Source: Parasponia andersonii
Lineage: Eukaryota > Streptophyta > Magnoliopsida > Rosales > Cannabaceae
Assembly (NCBI GenBank): GCA_002914805.1
Contig: JXTB01000285.1
Coordinates: forward strand, 1-64,000
Direction of reading: 5' to 3'
Length of the DNA stretch: 64,000 nt
In this document: positions 23,706 to 36,148 of the stretch, piece after piece
Numbering within the stretch: position 1 is the first letter of the stretch
How the letters are laid out: every line of letters starts with the position of its first letter
Program-made: the position numbers and the translations under genes
Notes under the pieces: generated by a model
The model's input: only the letters and a program-made list of their open reading frames with translations
Database searches by the model: none
What the model was told of the DNA's origin: nothing

Positions 23706-24537
23706 TGTGGGACCTGTTCCCAAATCATGCACCATGTGGACGATTAAGTGGCAGAACAGGTCACCAACGGGGCCCACCGTCCGACAGGTGTCAAGAATGA
23801 TTAGCTAAAGGCCACACGGGTCACACGTGATATCACAATCAGCCGTTGGGCCGTTCGAGATTAGGGTCGGGCCCATCGCTGACCCTGAGCAAGTTCGGCC
23901 CAGTCCGACCCTTACCTCGACAGCTGGGGGGTCAGAAGTCCCAAGGGTCTTCCGCCAAAATATGATAGAAAGTAATTCACAACTCCAGACCCAGACAGAG
24001 CATTTAATGCGGTCCTGGGTAGGCGTGCCCAGGGGAGGGGGGCAAGCCGCCCTGACAAAACGGCGATTTGACCAAATCTCACCCCTGACAGATTCAAGCC
24101 ATAGGAGGCGGCGGAAACCAGGCTACAGCGATACAGAGGTGATCACAGTAATCTCGGCCTGTGATCTCTGAGAAACATTCTGGAGAAAAAGGTATTCAGT
24201 CCTGAGATTGAGACCTGAGTGGTTCACAATCTCAGGACTACATATATATGAGCCATGTGTTCCCGTGAAGGGCATGTACGCTTACAAAAAAGAAGTATAT
24301 AAAAAAACTTATGAGCAAGAAACAAATATATTCTCATATAGAACTCATTCCTTGCTACCCAAAATCAAAGACTAAATACTGACTTAAGTATCGGAGTTTG
24401 CAGGTGGCCACCCCCACCTCTCCGACCCTGTCTGGAGTTCAGAGTACTTTGAGAAAGCGAGGACACGTGGACAGTCGGAGAACACAGCATCAGCGGTTCA
24501 AAGACACGTGGACGGCTGGTGAGAAACCGCTCTAACA
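23706..24537 (+). repeat. 5' LTR of element D
   Basis: 832 bp, TGTGGGACCT...CGCTCTAACA. It matches 35309-36148 with scattered single changes and small indels. AGTATATAAAA near 24292 is a possible TATA box. Confidence 0.93.
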
Positions 24538-24538
24538 G

Positions 24539-24556
24539 TTTGGCACCGTCTGTGGA
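24539..24556 (+). other. Primer binding site of element D
   Basis: TTTGGCACCGTCTGTGG follows the LTR directly. It is one change (A for G) from TTTGGCGCCGTCTGTGG, a leader commonly seen after LTRs of plant Tat-group elements. Which tRNA it pairs with was not established here. Confidence 0.7.
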
Positions 24557-24568
24557 AAAAGGTTGAGC

Positions 24569-26400
24569 ATGAGAAAAAGAGAAGGAGACTCACAATTACG
24601 CTTTTCCCGAACGAAAAGCCATACAACGTCTAATGGCACTCTCAAGGATGACAACCAGGAGCACACGTCCCGACGCCGAAGGGAGCTCTCGAGAAGCACG
24701 ACCATATCTAGAGCAGAAGCAAGATTAGATGTTTGCCGCCCTTGTGGAAGCAAACCGGAAGGCAGACATGACCCACAAAGCCGTCCTGGGTTTAAGGGAC
24801 AAAGTCGCAGAGGTATGCAGAGATAACGCCCGCCTCGAAGGGTTGCTGGCAAGCGAAGATAGGACCAAGGGAAGAGAAGATTTTGACGAAGAGGTCCAGC
24901 AAGAATTCAGAAGTCAACCACGAGGAGAAGCTCCCGCACCCTCCGGATCGCGTATGTAGGGGGCACGTCAAAGCCAGTCAAGACCCCTCCAAATCAGGGG
25001 TGCAATGGGCAGAAGACGCCATGGAAGCCCAGGAGGTACGCCTCCCGACTGGAAGCAAGAGATGATGGCGGAGTTGGGTAAGAGACTCGGGGCCCATCAC
25101 AGCCAGACCCCTGACGATTTGGCAGAGTAAACTGTGCGAGAGATCAACCGGACGACCTTCGCCAACTGGATCCAGATGGAGCCCAGGCCGAGGGACTTCA
25201 CAACCCCGACCTTCAGGCTGTTTGAGGGGAAAACCGACCCCCTCGACCACATATACCACTTTCAGCAGAAGATGGCTTTGGAAACCAGGGATGAGGCTGT
25301 GATCTGTAAAGTCTTCTCTAGGACCCTGGCGGGACCAGCCCTGCTGTGGTTCAGGCAGCTCCCAGAAAAATCCATAAACGGGTTTGAAGATTTCTGCAAA
25401 CTTTTCTTGAAGCAGTATGCAGGTGTACGGAGACAGCAAAAAACCATGCGAGACCTGGACCGGTTAGAGCAGGCCACAGATAAGTCTCCGCGAAAGTACC
25501 TCTCGCATTTCCTCGAGGTAATGTCCCAAGTCTATAACGCCGACTCGGTCCAAGCTGTAGGCTTATTCATCAGGAGCCTGCAACCAGGATCAATGCTATC
25601 GGACCACCTCCTTTTGAATCTCCCGTACGATATGGCAGATGTCCAGGCGAAGTCAGAGGGGGTCATCAGGGTGCTGGAAAGCCACCAGAAGGCACCCAAG
25701 ACCTCCGCCGCGATAACAACAACGCCAGTACAAACCCTAGCTCCGCAAGGGGTGAAGAGACCCCCACCGAGCCAAGGGCCAGCTCCGAAGCAAGAAGCCC
25801 CCATCCGAGACGGTCTGGAAGGTGGCAAGAGGAGGAAGACGTTCCGTGACCCTCTGTCGAAGTATGAGCTCAACACACCTATCGACGTGATCTACCTCCA
25901 AAACAAGGATAGGGGCATTTTCAAAGACCCACCCAAATCTGGCGTCCCAGAGCATATGAAGAACAGAACAGATATTGTCAGTTCCACAAAGACTTCTGGT
26001 ACGACACCGTCCACTGCCGCAACCTTTACGTTCAAGTCATGATGGCGATCCACGCCGGCAGGTTGAATCAGTACGTGAAAACAGGCGGAACCCAGCCGTT
26101 GGAAGACGTCACCAGGCCTGAGAAAGGGAAGCAGACCCAAGCCTCTGGGTCAGGAGAGCAGACCCTGAGGATAGTGCTGACCATTATCGGCAAGCCAGAG
26201 CCGACCCAGGATCAAGAGGAGAAGGAAAAATTCCTCAAAAGAGCTGAAGGTAGGGTGAAGCGCCTGAGGGGGATGGGCCATTCCGTCAACCATTTGATGT
26301 CAGGGGAAAGCCGCACCTCTGCCGCCCCCATCGTTTTCACCCAGCAAGATTTAACTATGGTGCGCCAGCCTCACGATGACCCTTTGGTGATTAAATTGTA
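24569..26400 (+). pseudogene. gag of element D, broken
   Basis: A basic N-terminus starts at ATG 24569 (MRKREGDSQ). After a shift a coiled-coil stretch follows (24729-24959, EANRKADMTHKAVLGLRDKV). The best-kept part is 25134-26042, 302 codons with FANWIQMEPRPRDFTTP, FEGKTDPLDHIYHF and WFRQLPEKSINGFEDFCKLF, which is typical Gag. A frame change near 25960 moves the zinc-knuckle-like part (YCQFHKDFWYDTVHC) to the next frame. That frame continues 26039-26400 into the protease and is stopped by TAG at 26398-26400. Confidence 0.85.
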
Positions 26401-29400
26401 GATCAGCTCCGCATTGGTCGGAAGGGTTCTGGTCGACGGTGGAAGCAGCATCGATATCCTGTTTCTCAGCACATTCGAGAATATAGGTCTGGATCGAAGC
26501 ACACTCAGGCCGACCTGTCAGCTGCTGTTTGCTTTCGACAGCACGAGGGTCTGCCCTTTGGGCGTTGTGACCCTGAATGTCTGCGCTGCAGAGAGATGCT
26601 TGGACATAGATTTCGTCGTCATTGACTGCCAGTCCTCCTTCAATGTCATCATGGGAAGTGGATGGATCCACGCCATGCATGGGGTCGCTTCCACCCTCCA
26701 CCAGGTCTTAAGATATCTATCAAAGGACGGAACCTATACGATAGACATCAAAGGAGACCAGGCCTCTGCAAGGAAGTACTTTTCAACTACCATGAGGGGA
26801 GTCGACACGAATGCAAGCGCCTCGACTAGGGACGAATAGCAATCAAAGAACCGCCTGCCAGCGTATATGAAACAAATCGAAGAAGAGTCTGACGGTCCGG
26901 AATCCACGATCGAGGAGCTGGTAGCAGTCCTATTGAAAGAGGTAGAGCCGACGAAGGTGGTTCTACTCAGGGCCCTATTACCCAAGGAGCAGAAGAACAA
27001 AATGTTGGGATTCCTGAAGTGGAACGAAGACGTCTTTGCGTGGTCCCATGATGACATGCCCAGGATAGAACCCGCACACACCTGCCACTAGCTGAACATA
27101 GATCCCAATTTCCCGTCAGTCAGGCAGAAGCTCTGAAGGTTCGCACCAAAGAAAAACAGGGCGATCAACAAAGTGGTAGAGAAGCTGCTGGAGAATGGTC
27201 TAATCAGGGAATGCATGTACCTGCGTTGGGTCTCCAACCCGGTAATGGTGAAGAAGAAAACTGGTGACGACCTATTTGCATAGACTTCACCAACCTGAAC
27301 AAGGCCTGCCCGAAGGATAGCTTCCCCCTACCAAGAATCGACCAAATGGTAGATGCGACGGCGGGATTCAACAGAATGAGCTTTTTGGATGCCTATTTTG
27401 GGTACAATCAGATCCCCCTGTACGCGGAAGACCAGATCCATACGGCTTTTATCACAGAGCGGGGTCTGTACTGCTACAGGCGTATGCCATTTGGCCTGAA
27501 GAATGCGGGGGCAACCTACCAAAGGTTCATGAATAAAATGTTCGCCAGGCTTCTAGGGAAGACAATAGAGGTCTACATCGACGATATGGTCATAAAGAGT
27601 AGGGAAGATTCAGACCATCTGAGGCACCTAGATGAATATTTTCAGATTCTGAGGCAACATCAGATGTGTCTAAATCCCAAGAAATATGTGTTTGGGGTAT
27701 CCTCTGGGCAATTCCTAGGGCATATCGTGAGCACGAGGGGTATTGAGGTAAACCCGACCCAGCTGACCTCGATCGCGAATGTGCAGAGACCCTTGACCGT
27801 TCGAGAGGTCCAACGCCTGGCCGGGAAGATAGCCGCTCTCAGCCGATTCGTCTCCAAGATGTCTGACTGATGCAAACCTTTCTTCCAATGCTTGAAGAGA
27901 AGCTCTACTGTCATCTGGGGGGAGGAACAGGACAGGGCACTGACAAATCTCAAGCTGTATATGAGTCACCTACCTATCCTGGCTTCCCCGGTAGAGGGGA
28001 AGTACCTGTACACCTATTTAGCAGTGTCCGAGGTAGCAATCAGCGCCGTACTATTCATCGAGAAAGACGGCAAACAGAAACCGGTGTTTTATATAAGCCG
28101 CATGCTCCTGGATGCCGAGACGCGATATAGTATGGTAGAAAAGCTGGTCCTTGCTCTGGTCAATGCTAAAAAGAAACTCCGACAATACTTTGAGGCACAT
28201 TCGGTCACCGTGTATACGGATTTCCCTATCTGTCAAATTTTGGCCAAGCCAGACTTGTCGGGACGACTGACCAAATGAGCCATCGAGCTGGGAATATACG
28301 ATATCGAGTATCGGCCTCGAGCGGCGAAGAAAGGACAGGTCATAGCGGATTTTCTGGTGGAAATCGAATTCTTCGGCGAGCAGCATGACCCGCATCAGAT
28401 ATCTCCACCCCCCTTCAGCCTGGACGCTCCACACCGACGGATCTACGAATGCCTCAGGGTCAGGTATCGGGATAGTCTTGCAGACCCCAACGGGTCTCAG
28501 AATTGAGAAGGCGTTGAGGCTCGATTTCCAGGCAACTAACAATGAGGCGGAGTACGAGGCACTGCTGCAAGGCCTTGAGCTGGCATTGCACTTCGGAGTG
28601 GAGGACATCGCAGTAAAGACCGCCTCGCAGTTGATTACGGGTCAGGACAGGGGAGACTTCGAAGTAAAAGAACCGAGGTTGCACAGGTACTTCTCTAAGG
28701 TAATGGGGGCAAAAGCTCGCTTTGGCAATTTTAATATCGAACTAATCCCCAGGGAGATGAACCAGAGGGACGATGAGCTAGCTAAGAGTGCGTCAACTGG
28801 GGGTACAGCGGGAAGCATAGAAGTTCTCTTAGAAGGCGGGAGCATGGAAGACTCCCTGCAGACCCCTGCGCACCATGTATTCGCAACCGGAGCTGCTAAC
28901 GAAGGATGGATGAAACCCATCACACAGTATTTGACGTTGGGGAACCTACCCGCAGACCCCCGAGAAGCAAGGTCAGTCAGATTGAAAGCTGCCAGGTACT
29001 CGATGGTGGGTGAACAGTTATACAGGAGATCGACAATGGGACCGATGTTGCGGTACATAGGTCCCGTCGAAGTGCAAAAGCTAATGGAGGAAATCCACGA
29101 GGGAGTATGCGGCAACCACTCTGGCAGACACAGCCTCACTCACAAGGCTCTAACGGCTAGATATTTCTGGCTGTACATGATGATAGAGGCAGCCCGATTC
29201 GTCAAGAAGTGCGATAAGTGCCAGAGGTTTGCCCCAATGAAATGCCAGCCCGCGGAGGTACTTCATTCGAACATAACTCCCTGGCCGTTTGCCAAATGGG
29301 GTTTAGACATCGTCGGAGAGCTCCCCAGAAGTCAGGGGGAAGGAGGTATGTCCTGTTGGCCACAGATTACTTCACCAAATGGGTGGAAGCTGAAGCCTAC

Positions 29401-30131
29401 GCGACTATTAGCAAGACTGATACGATTAACTTCATATGGAAGAACATAATCTGTCGATTCGGGATCTCAAAAGAGATACACGCCGATCATGGCACACAGT
29501 TCCAAAATGCTAAGGTCAAGGAGTTGTGCGAGCTGTATGATTAAGGCTCAGTTTCTCGTCCGTGAACTACCCTCAGGGGAATAGTCAAGTGGAGGCAACG
29601 AATAAAGCTATATTCAGCAACATCAAAAAGAACCTGCAGGAGGCTAAAGGCAAGTGGTTAGAAGAGCTGACGGCCGTCGTATGGGCTCATCGAACTACGG
29701 AGCAGAAGTCGACTGGAAGAATGCCATTTGACATGGTCTACGGATCAGAGGCTGTGATCCCAACCGAAGTCGGCCTCCCGACCCTCCGCTCCGAAGTGGT
29801 AAAAGATGCCCTCTTAAACGAACTCCAGCTAAGCCGCAACACAGACCTCCTAAAGGAAACGAGAGACATGGCCCTTGTCCACCTGGCTTCATACCACCAG
29901 CAGGCTATGGCCTACTACTCAAAAAAGGTTAGTGCTCGACGATTCGATGCCGAGGATTGGGTCTTGAAAGTTAGAACAGGAAATTCCTCGAAACTAGACT
30001 CCAATTGGATCGGACCCTATGAGGTGATCAAAGCACTCGACAATAGTGCGTATATCCTGAAAGAGCTCAAAACCGGGAAAAACCTGCCGAACACGTGGAA
30101 CGCTCAGCATTTGAAAAAGTATCATGTGTAA
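26401..30131 (+). pseudogene. pol of element D (PR-RT-RH-RH-INT), broken
   Basis: Protease (about 26414-26700) keeps VLVDGGSSIDIL. RT (about 26870-27870) keeps DAYFGYNQI, FGLKNAGATYQRF and catalytic YIDDMV at 27574-27591. First RNase H is at 27892-28330. The second, 28385-28800, has LHTDGSTNASG and NNEAEYEALL, but the DSQL-type motif reads TASQL, losing an acidic residue. Integrase (28990-30131) has the zinc region (HEGVCGNHSG, CDKCQRF), DYFTKWVEAE, ADHGTQF, GNSQVEATNKAI and a C-terminal domain ending HLKKYHV with TAA at 30129-30131. Breaks include TAG 27089, TGA 27870, TGA 28276, a frame change near 29340 and TAA 29542. Most stops fit C-to-T or G-to-A change from CAG, CGA or TGG. Confidence 0.88.
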
Positions 30132-30240
30132 GACACATTCATATGATGTAAGACCATGTGAATTCTTATATTATTGAGAAGCTTAAATCCAAAACAGGTC
30201 AAGTTCCCTTTTTACTGCATGGATTCATCTTTTGGATAGC

Positions 30241-30540
30241 TATGGAAAAGGGGTCTGCCCACAGTGGTAGACCCTGCGCACTATTCACGTATGAGAACCA
30301 TGTGAACGCTTATACTATTAGAAGTCTTAATTCCGAAATAGGTCAGGTTTTCAGCCACACGGAAAAGGGTCTGCCCACAGTGGCAGACCCAACATTTTAT
30401 TTGCATAAGCAAAAGGGGCATACCAGGCTACTACAGAAAAAGGTCCACCCACAGTGGCTGATCCAACGTTTTATTTTGCACATGCAAAAAATCATACCGA
30501 ATTACCACGGAAAAGGGTCTACCACAGTTGCAGACCATAC
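30241..30540 (+). repeat. Four diverged copies of a GGTCTGCCCACAGTGG repeat
   Basis: Copies lie near 30243, 30361, 30437 and 30508, each following GGAAAAGG or similar and ending in CAGACC. Part of each unit is an imperfect hairpin (GGTCTGCC/GGCAGACC). Non-coding, in the 3' region of element D. Confidence 0.7.
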
Positions 30541-30544
30541 GCAC

Positions 30545-31260
30545 TACTCGCGCAATAAACGATCGTACTATGGGAGTCACGTCGTTCGTCGATGACCCGA
30601 GAAAACGTACGAAGAGGAAACTGCTGTGCAACTAAAACTTGCCAACAGACCTCAAAAACGCTTGTACTATGGGAGTCACATCGCTCGTCGACGACCCGAG
30701 AAAACGTACGAAGAGGAAACTGCTGTGCAACAAGAACTTGCCAACAGACCTCAAAAATGCTCATACTATGGGAGTCACATCGCTCATCGATGACCCGAGA
30801 AAACCTAGGAAGAGGAAACTGCTGTGCAATAAGAACTTGCCAGCAGACCTCAAAAACGCTCGTACTATGGGAGTCACGTCGCTCGTCGACGACCGAGAAA
30901 ACGTACGAAGCGGAAACTGCTGTGCAACGAGAACTTGCCAGCAGACCTCAAAAACACTCGTACTATGGGAGTAACGTCGCTCGTCGACGACCCAAGAAAA
31001 CGTACGAAGAGGAAACTACTGTGCAATAAAAACTTGCCAGCAGACCTCGAAAACGATCGTACTATGGGATCACGTCGCCTGTCGACGACCCGAGAAAACG
31101 TACAAAGAGGGAGAAGCTGCGCAACCAAAACTTGCCAGCAGACCTCGAAAACGATCATACTCTGGGAATCAAATCGTGCAATAAAATGCTTGCCGATGAC
31201 CCGAGAAAACATACAAAGAGAAAAGGGGTGTGCAACTCAAAAAGCTTACCAGCAGACCCC
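30545..31260 (+). repeat. 99-bp tandem repeat array of element D, about seven copies
   Basis: The marker TACTATGGGA recurs at 30566, 30665, 30764, 30863, 30961, 31060 and 31158 (last as TACTCTGGGA), a steady 98-99 bp step. Each unit holds GTCGACGACC, GAGAAAACGTAC and AACTTGCCAGCAGACCTC. As 99 is a multiple of three, long ORFs run through the array on both strands; they are by-products. Tandem repeats in this place are known from other Tat-group elements. Confidence 0.93.
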
Positions 31261-31918
31261 CTAAAGAACATTTTAGCTATACAAGTGGCTAAAGGAAAGC
31301 AAGGTCGGGATCCACCCGTTGGAAGTGGACCCCCCCCTAAAGAACGTTTTAGCTATACGAAGAGCTAAAGGGAAATAGGCTCTACCCGGGGGACGATTTA
31401 TTTGCGCATGGTCAGGATGTGAACGGATTTGGAGTCTACCCGTTGGAAGTAGTCCAGTATCAAACCAAACATGAAGACAGAAATTAAGATTAAAGCCTAT
31501 TTATTATGTCCTAAAAATACAAAGCGCACGGTTAATAGTGGTGTGCACTCTTAAACCCTACTTATGGGATGCAGGTCTAGAACGGACTCTTAAGGAGACG
31601 TCGGAGTGATAGTGCCCTGTTTGTTCCCGGTAAGAGCCGAGCTCAGGACTTCTCCTTTACAACGACGGGTCCAAACAATGGTCGACCAATCCCTGGAGCT
31701 AGTTCCAAGCATGGTCCCATTTGGGGTCGGAAAAGTCTAGCCACACACATGGGTCGAACTCTGCCAAAACAAGTTATAATAAGAGTTATACGTCCATGAA
31801 ACCAGATGAATCAAAACTTGTAACCCTATCTCCGGAACTAATCTTGGTAGTCATGACCCGAGGAAGACTCACTAGTAGTCCGAAATCGAGTCCATACAAT
31901 TATTTATACAGACGGTCG
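31261..31918. other. Non-coding 3' region of element D up to the gap
   Basis: No recognisable gene. Two short copies of AAAGAACRTTTTAGCTATAC (31263, 31338) and of a CCCGTTGGAAGT motif (31316, 31439) are present. Confidence 0.55.
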
Positions 31919-32243
31919 NNNNNNNNNNNNNNNNNNNNNNNNNNNNNNNNNNNNNNNNNNNNNNNNNNNNNNNNNNNNNNNNNNNNNNNNNNNNNNNNNN
32001 NNNNNNNNNNNNNNNNNNNNNNNNNNNNNNNNNNNNNNNNNNNNNNNNNNNNNNNNNNNNNNNNNNNNNNNNNNNNNNNNNNNNNNNNNNNNNNNNNNNN
32101 NNNNNNNNNNNNNNNNNNNNNNNNNNNNNNNNNNNNNNNNNNNNNNNNNNNNNNNNNNNNNNNNNNNNNNNNNNNNNNNNNNNNNNNNNNNNNNNNNNNN
32201 NNNNNNNNNNNNNNNNNNNNNNNNNNNNNNNNNNNNNNNNNNN
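31919..32243. other. Assembly gap (325 N)
   Basis: An unsequenced run directly after the repeat-rich part of D and before the 3' end of its antisense gene. The true length may differ. Confidence 0.99.
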
Positions 32244-32275
32244 TGGTCCCTCTCGATGCCTTTCTGATCGTCAAA

Positions 32276-34967
32276 TTAGTCTAGCATTACCACTTCGGCG
32301 TGGCCTTCGAACTCTCTATTCTCCCAGCCAGACCTGTAACTTTCCACAGAAAGGACATCTACCTGCCTCTGATACCTCGTCTTCAGTTTATCCGCGTCTG
32401 CCAGCCTATCCTTCAGCGCCGCCAGCCTGAGCTCCGCTTGCCGCTGCGATAAGTCGACCAAAAAAGTGTTAATACCGGTAAGGTCCTCGCTGTGTTTGCG
32501 AGACATCTCCACTTGAGCACTCATTAGATTCTTGTGATCCAAGAAGAGATATCGGTTTACCTCATTGGACTGGTCAAGTATGCGTCGCAGAGAGTGGGCC
32601 TCAAGCTTGGCTGTCGCCTCGGCTTTTCTCACTTCCTTTGCGTCTTCAATAGTCCTGTCACGAGCGATGAAGGTCAGGCCCATCTCTGCCCCGGTGCTCT
32701 GTAACTCTTGTTCCTTGACCCTTAGCTCGTCCTAGGCCAGTCTGGCGGCCTCAGAGTGGGTAAGCTTGTCAGCCTCTGCCTCAGCCAATCTCGCAGCCAA
32801 CTCCTCGCGTCTGGTCCTATCGACACTCAGAGCATGAGCCACCACGCTGCTGACCCTCGCCTCCTCGAGGCTCTGATATAAATCGAAATCTGACCTCAAT
32901 TCGGCAAGGGTGACCTGGCTGTGCTCGGCCATTGCAGAGTGGGAACTCAGCTCCTCGGTCAAGTCCCTAACGTGGAAGGAGTAGAAAGACCGGATGGCGG
33001 CCAGCTGTAAGTTAAACAAAGAAGGGGGAGGGTCAGCATTTAGCAGGGATGCTGAAAAACATAGAAGCAACCGAATGGACTAAACCTGCGCGAAGGTACG
33101 GCTGGTGACAAGCTCGACGTTCTCCAAAGAAAGCGCATCCAGCTCCGGTGCAGCGGTTGGACCATCTCCTTGGGCGTTGCCCGTGCCTAGGGAACACGGC
33201 CCTACCCTGCTAGCCGTGAGGGCATCCTCTCCACCAGACGGGCATGCCCCCGAAGCAGTGACGGCAGGGACAGAAGGAAGCTCCGCGCCACCAGAAGTGC
33301 CATCGACCTCGATGGGAGGTGGTGCGTCTCCACTTGGAGGGCCGCTGCACACCGACATTTTTCTCCTTAGAAGGGTCAGCGTGGCCCCATCGTCATCACT
33401 GTCAGACGAGGGGGCAACTCTGCCCCTCTTCTCTACCCGGCCATCTTCTTCTTTAGATGAGCCAACCTCGCGTCGCAGCTTTATGGGGACCAGGGGAGAG
33501 GAGGATAATCTAGACTTCAATCTCGGAGCTCCCCCACTGAGTTCGGTGATCTCCCCACCAAGGCTAACAATGCTCGATTTCGAACCGAAGTCAGGAGTAG
33601 ACGAGATTGCTGCAGCAGGCCTCCCAGCCAGACTCGGCATCAGCTCTTCCCCATGCACGATCCGTGTGGCAGACGGTCCCCCAGATGGAGGTCTGCCTGT
33701 GTTAGAGAGGGGGACCGCTGGCATTTCACCTCCTGAGAGCACCACGAGATGCCGGCCAGTGGATGCCTTGGCACGGGCCTTATGTGCCACGGCTCCCCCC
33801 TTGACGGGTGAGGGGTCAGCTGATGGGCCTGTCTCAGAACCTGCGAAGAACAAATAACATGTTTAGCTCATGGCCACAATCTGACCCACGAAGCTCAAGG
33901 ATGCGAAAATGAACCTACCCTTAGCCTTCTTGGGGACGGCGGCCTCCTCACTGCGGAGCCTAACGCACTCCGCGGCCACAAGCCTCACGGCCTCCTCGAG
34001 CTCGTGGCTAGACAGCGCCAGACGGCGCCACCAGGTCGTTGGAGCCCGCCAATTGGCTTGAAGCCGTAACCTGCCGACCCACCATGGCGATTCTGTCATG
34101 CTCATCCCGACGGAATCAGTTCAAGGCGGAGGCGTCAAGTCGGCTCCGCATGTGCTTGGTGATGACCCAGGTATCCAGAGGGAATGAGAGGTATGCAACC
34201 ATCCTGGGCATCATGTTCATCACCAGGGGGTTGAGGACGGCCTGGATGTGCCGGTAGTCTTCGGGAGATCCGAAGATGACTATCCCCTCTAGGCTTTTGA
34301 GCCGCCCCGCTGGCAAACGCGGCTCGAACCTACTCTCTTCTGCCGAGGCTGCACAAGACAAAATAACGTGAGCAATGACAGACACGGAGAGCACATACCC
34401 GAAAATCACGACCTGACACTTACTCTACAGGAAAGCTGAGGGAACTTGGAAGTGATCGCCGTTCACCCAAGGGGAGCACCACACCCCTCCAATGGCGTAT
34501 AGCCTGGCGTGGGAGTCCCATTATTTGTCAGACCGCAGCAAGCCCCAGAAGATGTGACATTCTGACAGCGGTTGGAGGTAAAAAGTGGGATAGTAACTCT
34601 TCTTAGGGATGAGGGTGAGCTTGTAAGCATAAAAGACCACCTCCAGGTCAATATGCAAATTATAGATTACAGACAGGGTGGAAAGCCCCATCAGAATCAT
34701 GATCCCGTTTGTATTCAACTGCATCGGGTGGATCCCCATCAAAGAGAAAAATTGGTAGACCAGGGGAGGAAGGGGGAATCACAGCCAATCCAGATGCTTT
34801 CTGCTCAGAATGATAGAATCTTCGGGGGCACAAAGGCGAAGATACCACTCCACAGGGCCCTCGACTCTTTGCAGCGTCACTCCACTAGGAAGGCAGAGTT
34901 GTCTGCTTAGAGAATCTAGCTCTGAATCCACGACGGGGCACAATTCCTGATTTTGACTTGAAGCCAT
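32276..34967 (-). pseudogene. Antisense spliced gene of element D, PF04195-like
   Basis: On the minus strand the ATG at 34967 starts MASSQNQELCPVVDSE. The first segment (to about 34521) carries a PF04195-like domain: REHLDW-like SRKHLDWL, then FPLPPLVYQFFSLMGIHPMQ and LNTNGIMILMGLSTL, ending SECHIFWGLL. One TGA at about 34778, in the same frame, fits decay of CGA. Later segments are 34409-34116 and 34105-33919, then a Ser, Pro, Gly and Asp-rich part (33840-33086), then two coiled coils (33004-32732, 32683-32276). Good splice signals bound introns at about 33918-33841 (GTAGGT...CGCAG) and 33085-33005 (GTTTAG...TTACAG). The 3' end may lie in the gap. A, B and D families share this gene, so it is an old component of the element; its role is unknown. 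Confidence 0.7.
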
Positions 34968-35088
34968 TGTTCGAGATGCGATCAGAAGAATAAAAGTCTC
35001 TGGAAGGGGAGAAATCAGAAACCCTAGAATTTTATGAGGCTAGAATGAGTGAAGATTTTAGTAAAAAGGCAAATGAGCATAGTTGCGG

Positions 35089-35097
35089 CTTTTATAG
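35089..35097 (-). promoter_or_regulatory. TATA box of the antisense gene in element D
   Basis: On the minus strand CTATAAAAG stands about 122 bases before the antisense ATG at 34967, a normal plant distance for TATA plus a short leader. This suggests transcription independent of the LTR. Confidence 0.6.
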
Positions 35098-35308
35098 GGA
35101 GGGAGCCGAAGAGTTTTTCTGGAAAGGGGGAGAACAAAGGAGACCGAACAGTCGGAACTTCAAAATTCAAATAGATTTCGTGACATGGGATGACGTGCCT
35201 CCGCGTCGGCAGGGAGGGAGCCACGTGCACCCCTCAGATTGGAGGAACGGATAAACAATTTCCCCACTTGACGGGTACTAATCCATCAAGTAGGGAAATG
35301 GGGGTAGT

Positions 35309-36148
35309 TGTGGGACCCGTTCCCAAATCATACACCACGTAGACGATTAAGTGGCAGAACAGGTCACCAACGGGGCCCACCGTCCGACAGGTGTCAAGAA
35401 TGATTAGCTAAAGGCCACGCGGGTCACACGTGATGTCACAATCGGCCGTTGGGCCATCCGAGATTAGGGTCGGGCCCATCGCTGACCCTGAGCAAGCTCG
35501 GCCCAATCCGACCCTTACCTCGATAGCTGGGAGGTCGGAAGTCCCAAGGGTCTTCCGCCAAAATACGATGGAAACCAATTCACAACTCCAGACCCAGATA
35601 GAGCATTTAATGCGGTTCTGGATAGGCGTGCGCAGGGGAGGGAAGGGGGCAAGCCGTCCTGACAAAACGGCGATTTGACCAAATCTCACCCCTGACAGAT
35701 TCAAGCCATAGGAGGCGGCGGAAACCAGGCTATAGCGATACAGAGGTGATCACGGTAATCTTGGCCCGTGATCTCTGAGAAACATTCTGAGGAAAAATGT
35801 ACTCAGTCCTGAAATTGAGACCCAAGTGATTCACAATTTTAGGACTACATATATATGAGCCATGCGTTCCCGTGAGGGGCATGCACGCTTACAAAAAAGA
35901 AGTATATAAAAAAGCTTATGAGCAAGAAACAAATATATTCTCATATAGAACTCATTCCTTGCTACCCAAAATCAAAGACTAAATACTGACTTAAGCATTG
36001 GAGAGTCTTTGCAGGTGGCCACCCCCGCCTCTCCGACCCTGTCTGGAGTTCAGAGTATTTTGGGAAAGCGAGGACACGTGGACAGTTGGAGAACACAACA
36101 TCAGCGGTTCAGAGACACGTGGACGGCTGGTGAGAAATCGCTCCAATA
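35309..36148 (+). repeat. 3' LTR of element D
   Basis: 840 bp, TGTGGGACCC...CGCTCCAATA. The terminal CA is TA here. It is preceded by AGTAGGGAAATGGGGGTAG (35290-35308), a good purine-rich primer site. Confidence 0.93.

Larger units (their letters stand above)
23706..36148 (+). mobile_element. Ty3/gypsy LTR retrotransposon D (Tat-like, 12.4 kb)
   Basis: Both ends are fixed by LTRs (23706-24537, 35309-36148) and a perfect ATACC target duplication. The inside is markedly richer in GC than the flanks. Order: primer site, gag, protease, RT, RNase H, second RNase H, integrase, 99-bp tandem repeats, a 325-base gap, then a gene on the opposite strand. The two LTRs look very similar, so insertion is younger than that of A and B, yet gag-pol carries many stops and shifts and is not functional. 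It belongs to a different family from A and B. Confidence 0.93.

Noticed and set aside
30592-31264. Several long overlapping ORFs on both strands
   Set aside because: They are by-products of a 99-bp tandem repeat, whose length is a multiple of three; no known domain.
31721-32284. An ORF spanning the run of N
   Set aside because: It exists only because N codons are not counted as stops.
33105-33857. A 250-codon plus-strand ORF in element D
   Set aside because: It mirrors the minus-strand exon 33840-33086, which has splice signals and coding-like neighbours. The GC-rich low-complexity sequence leaves the opposite frame open by chance.
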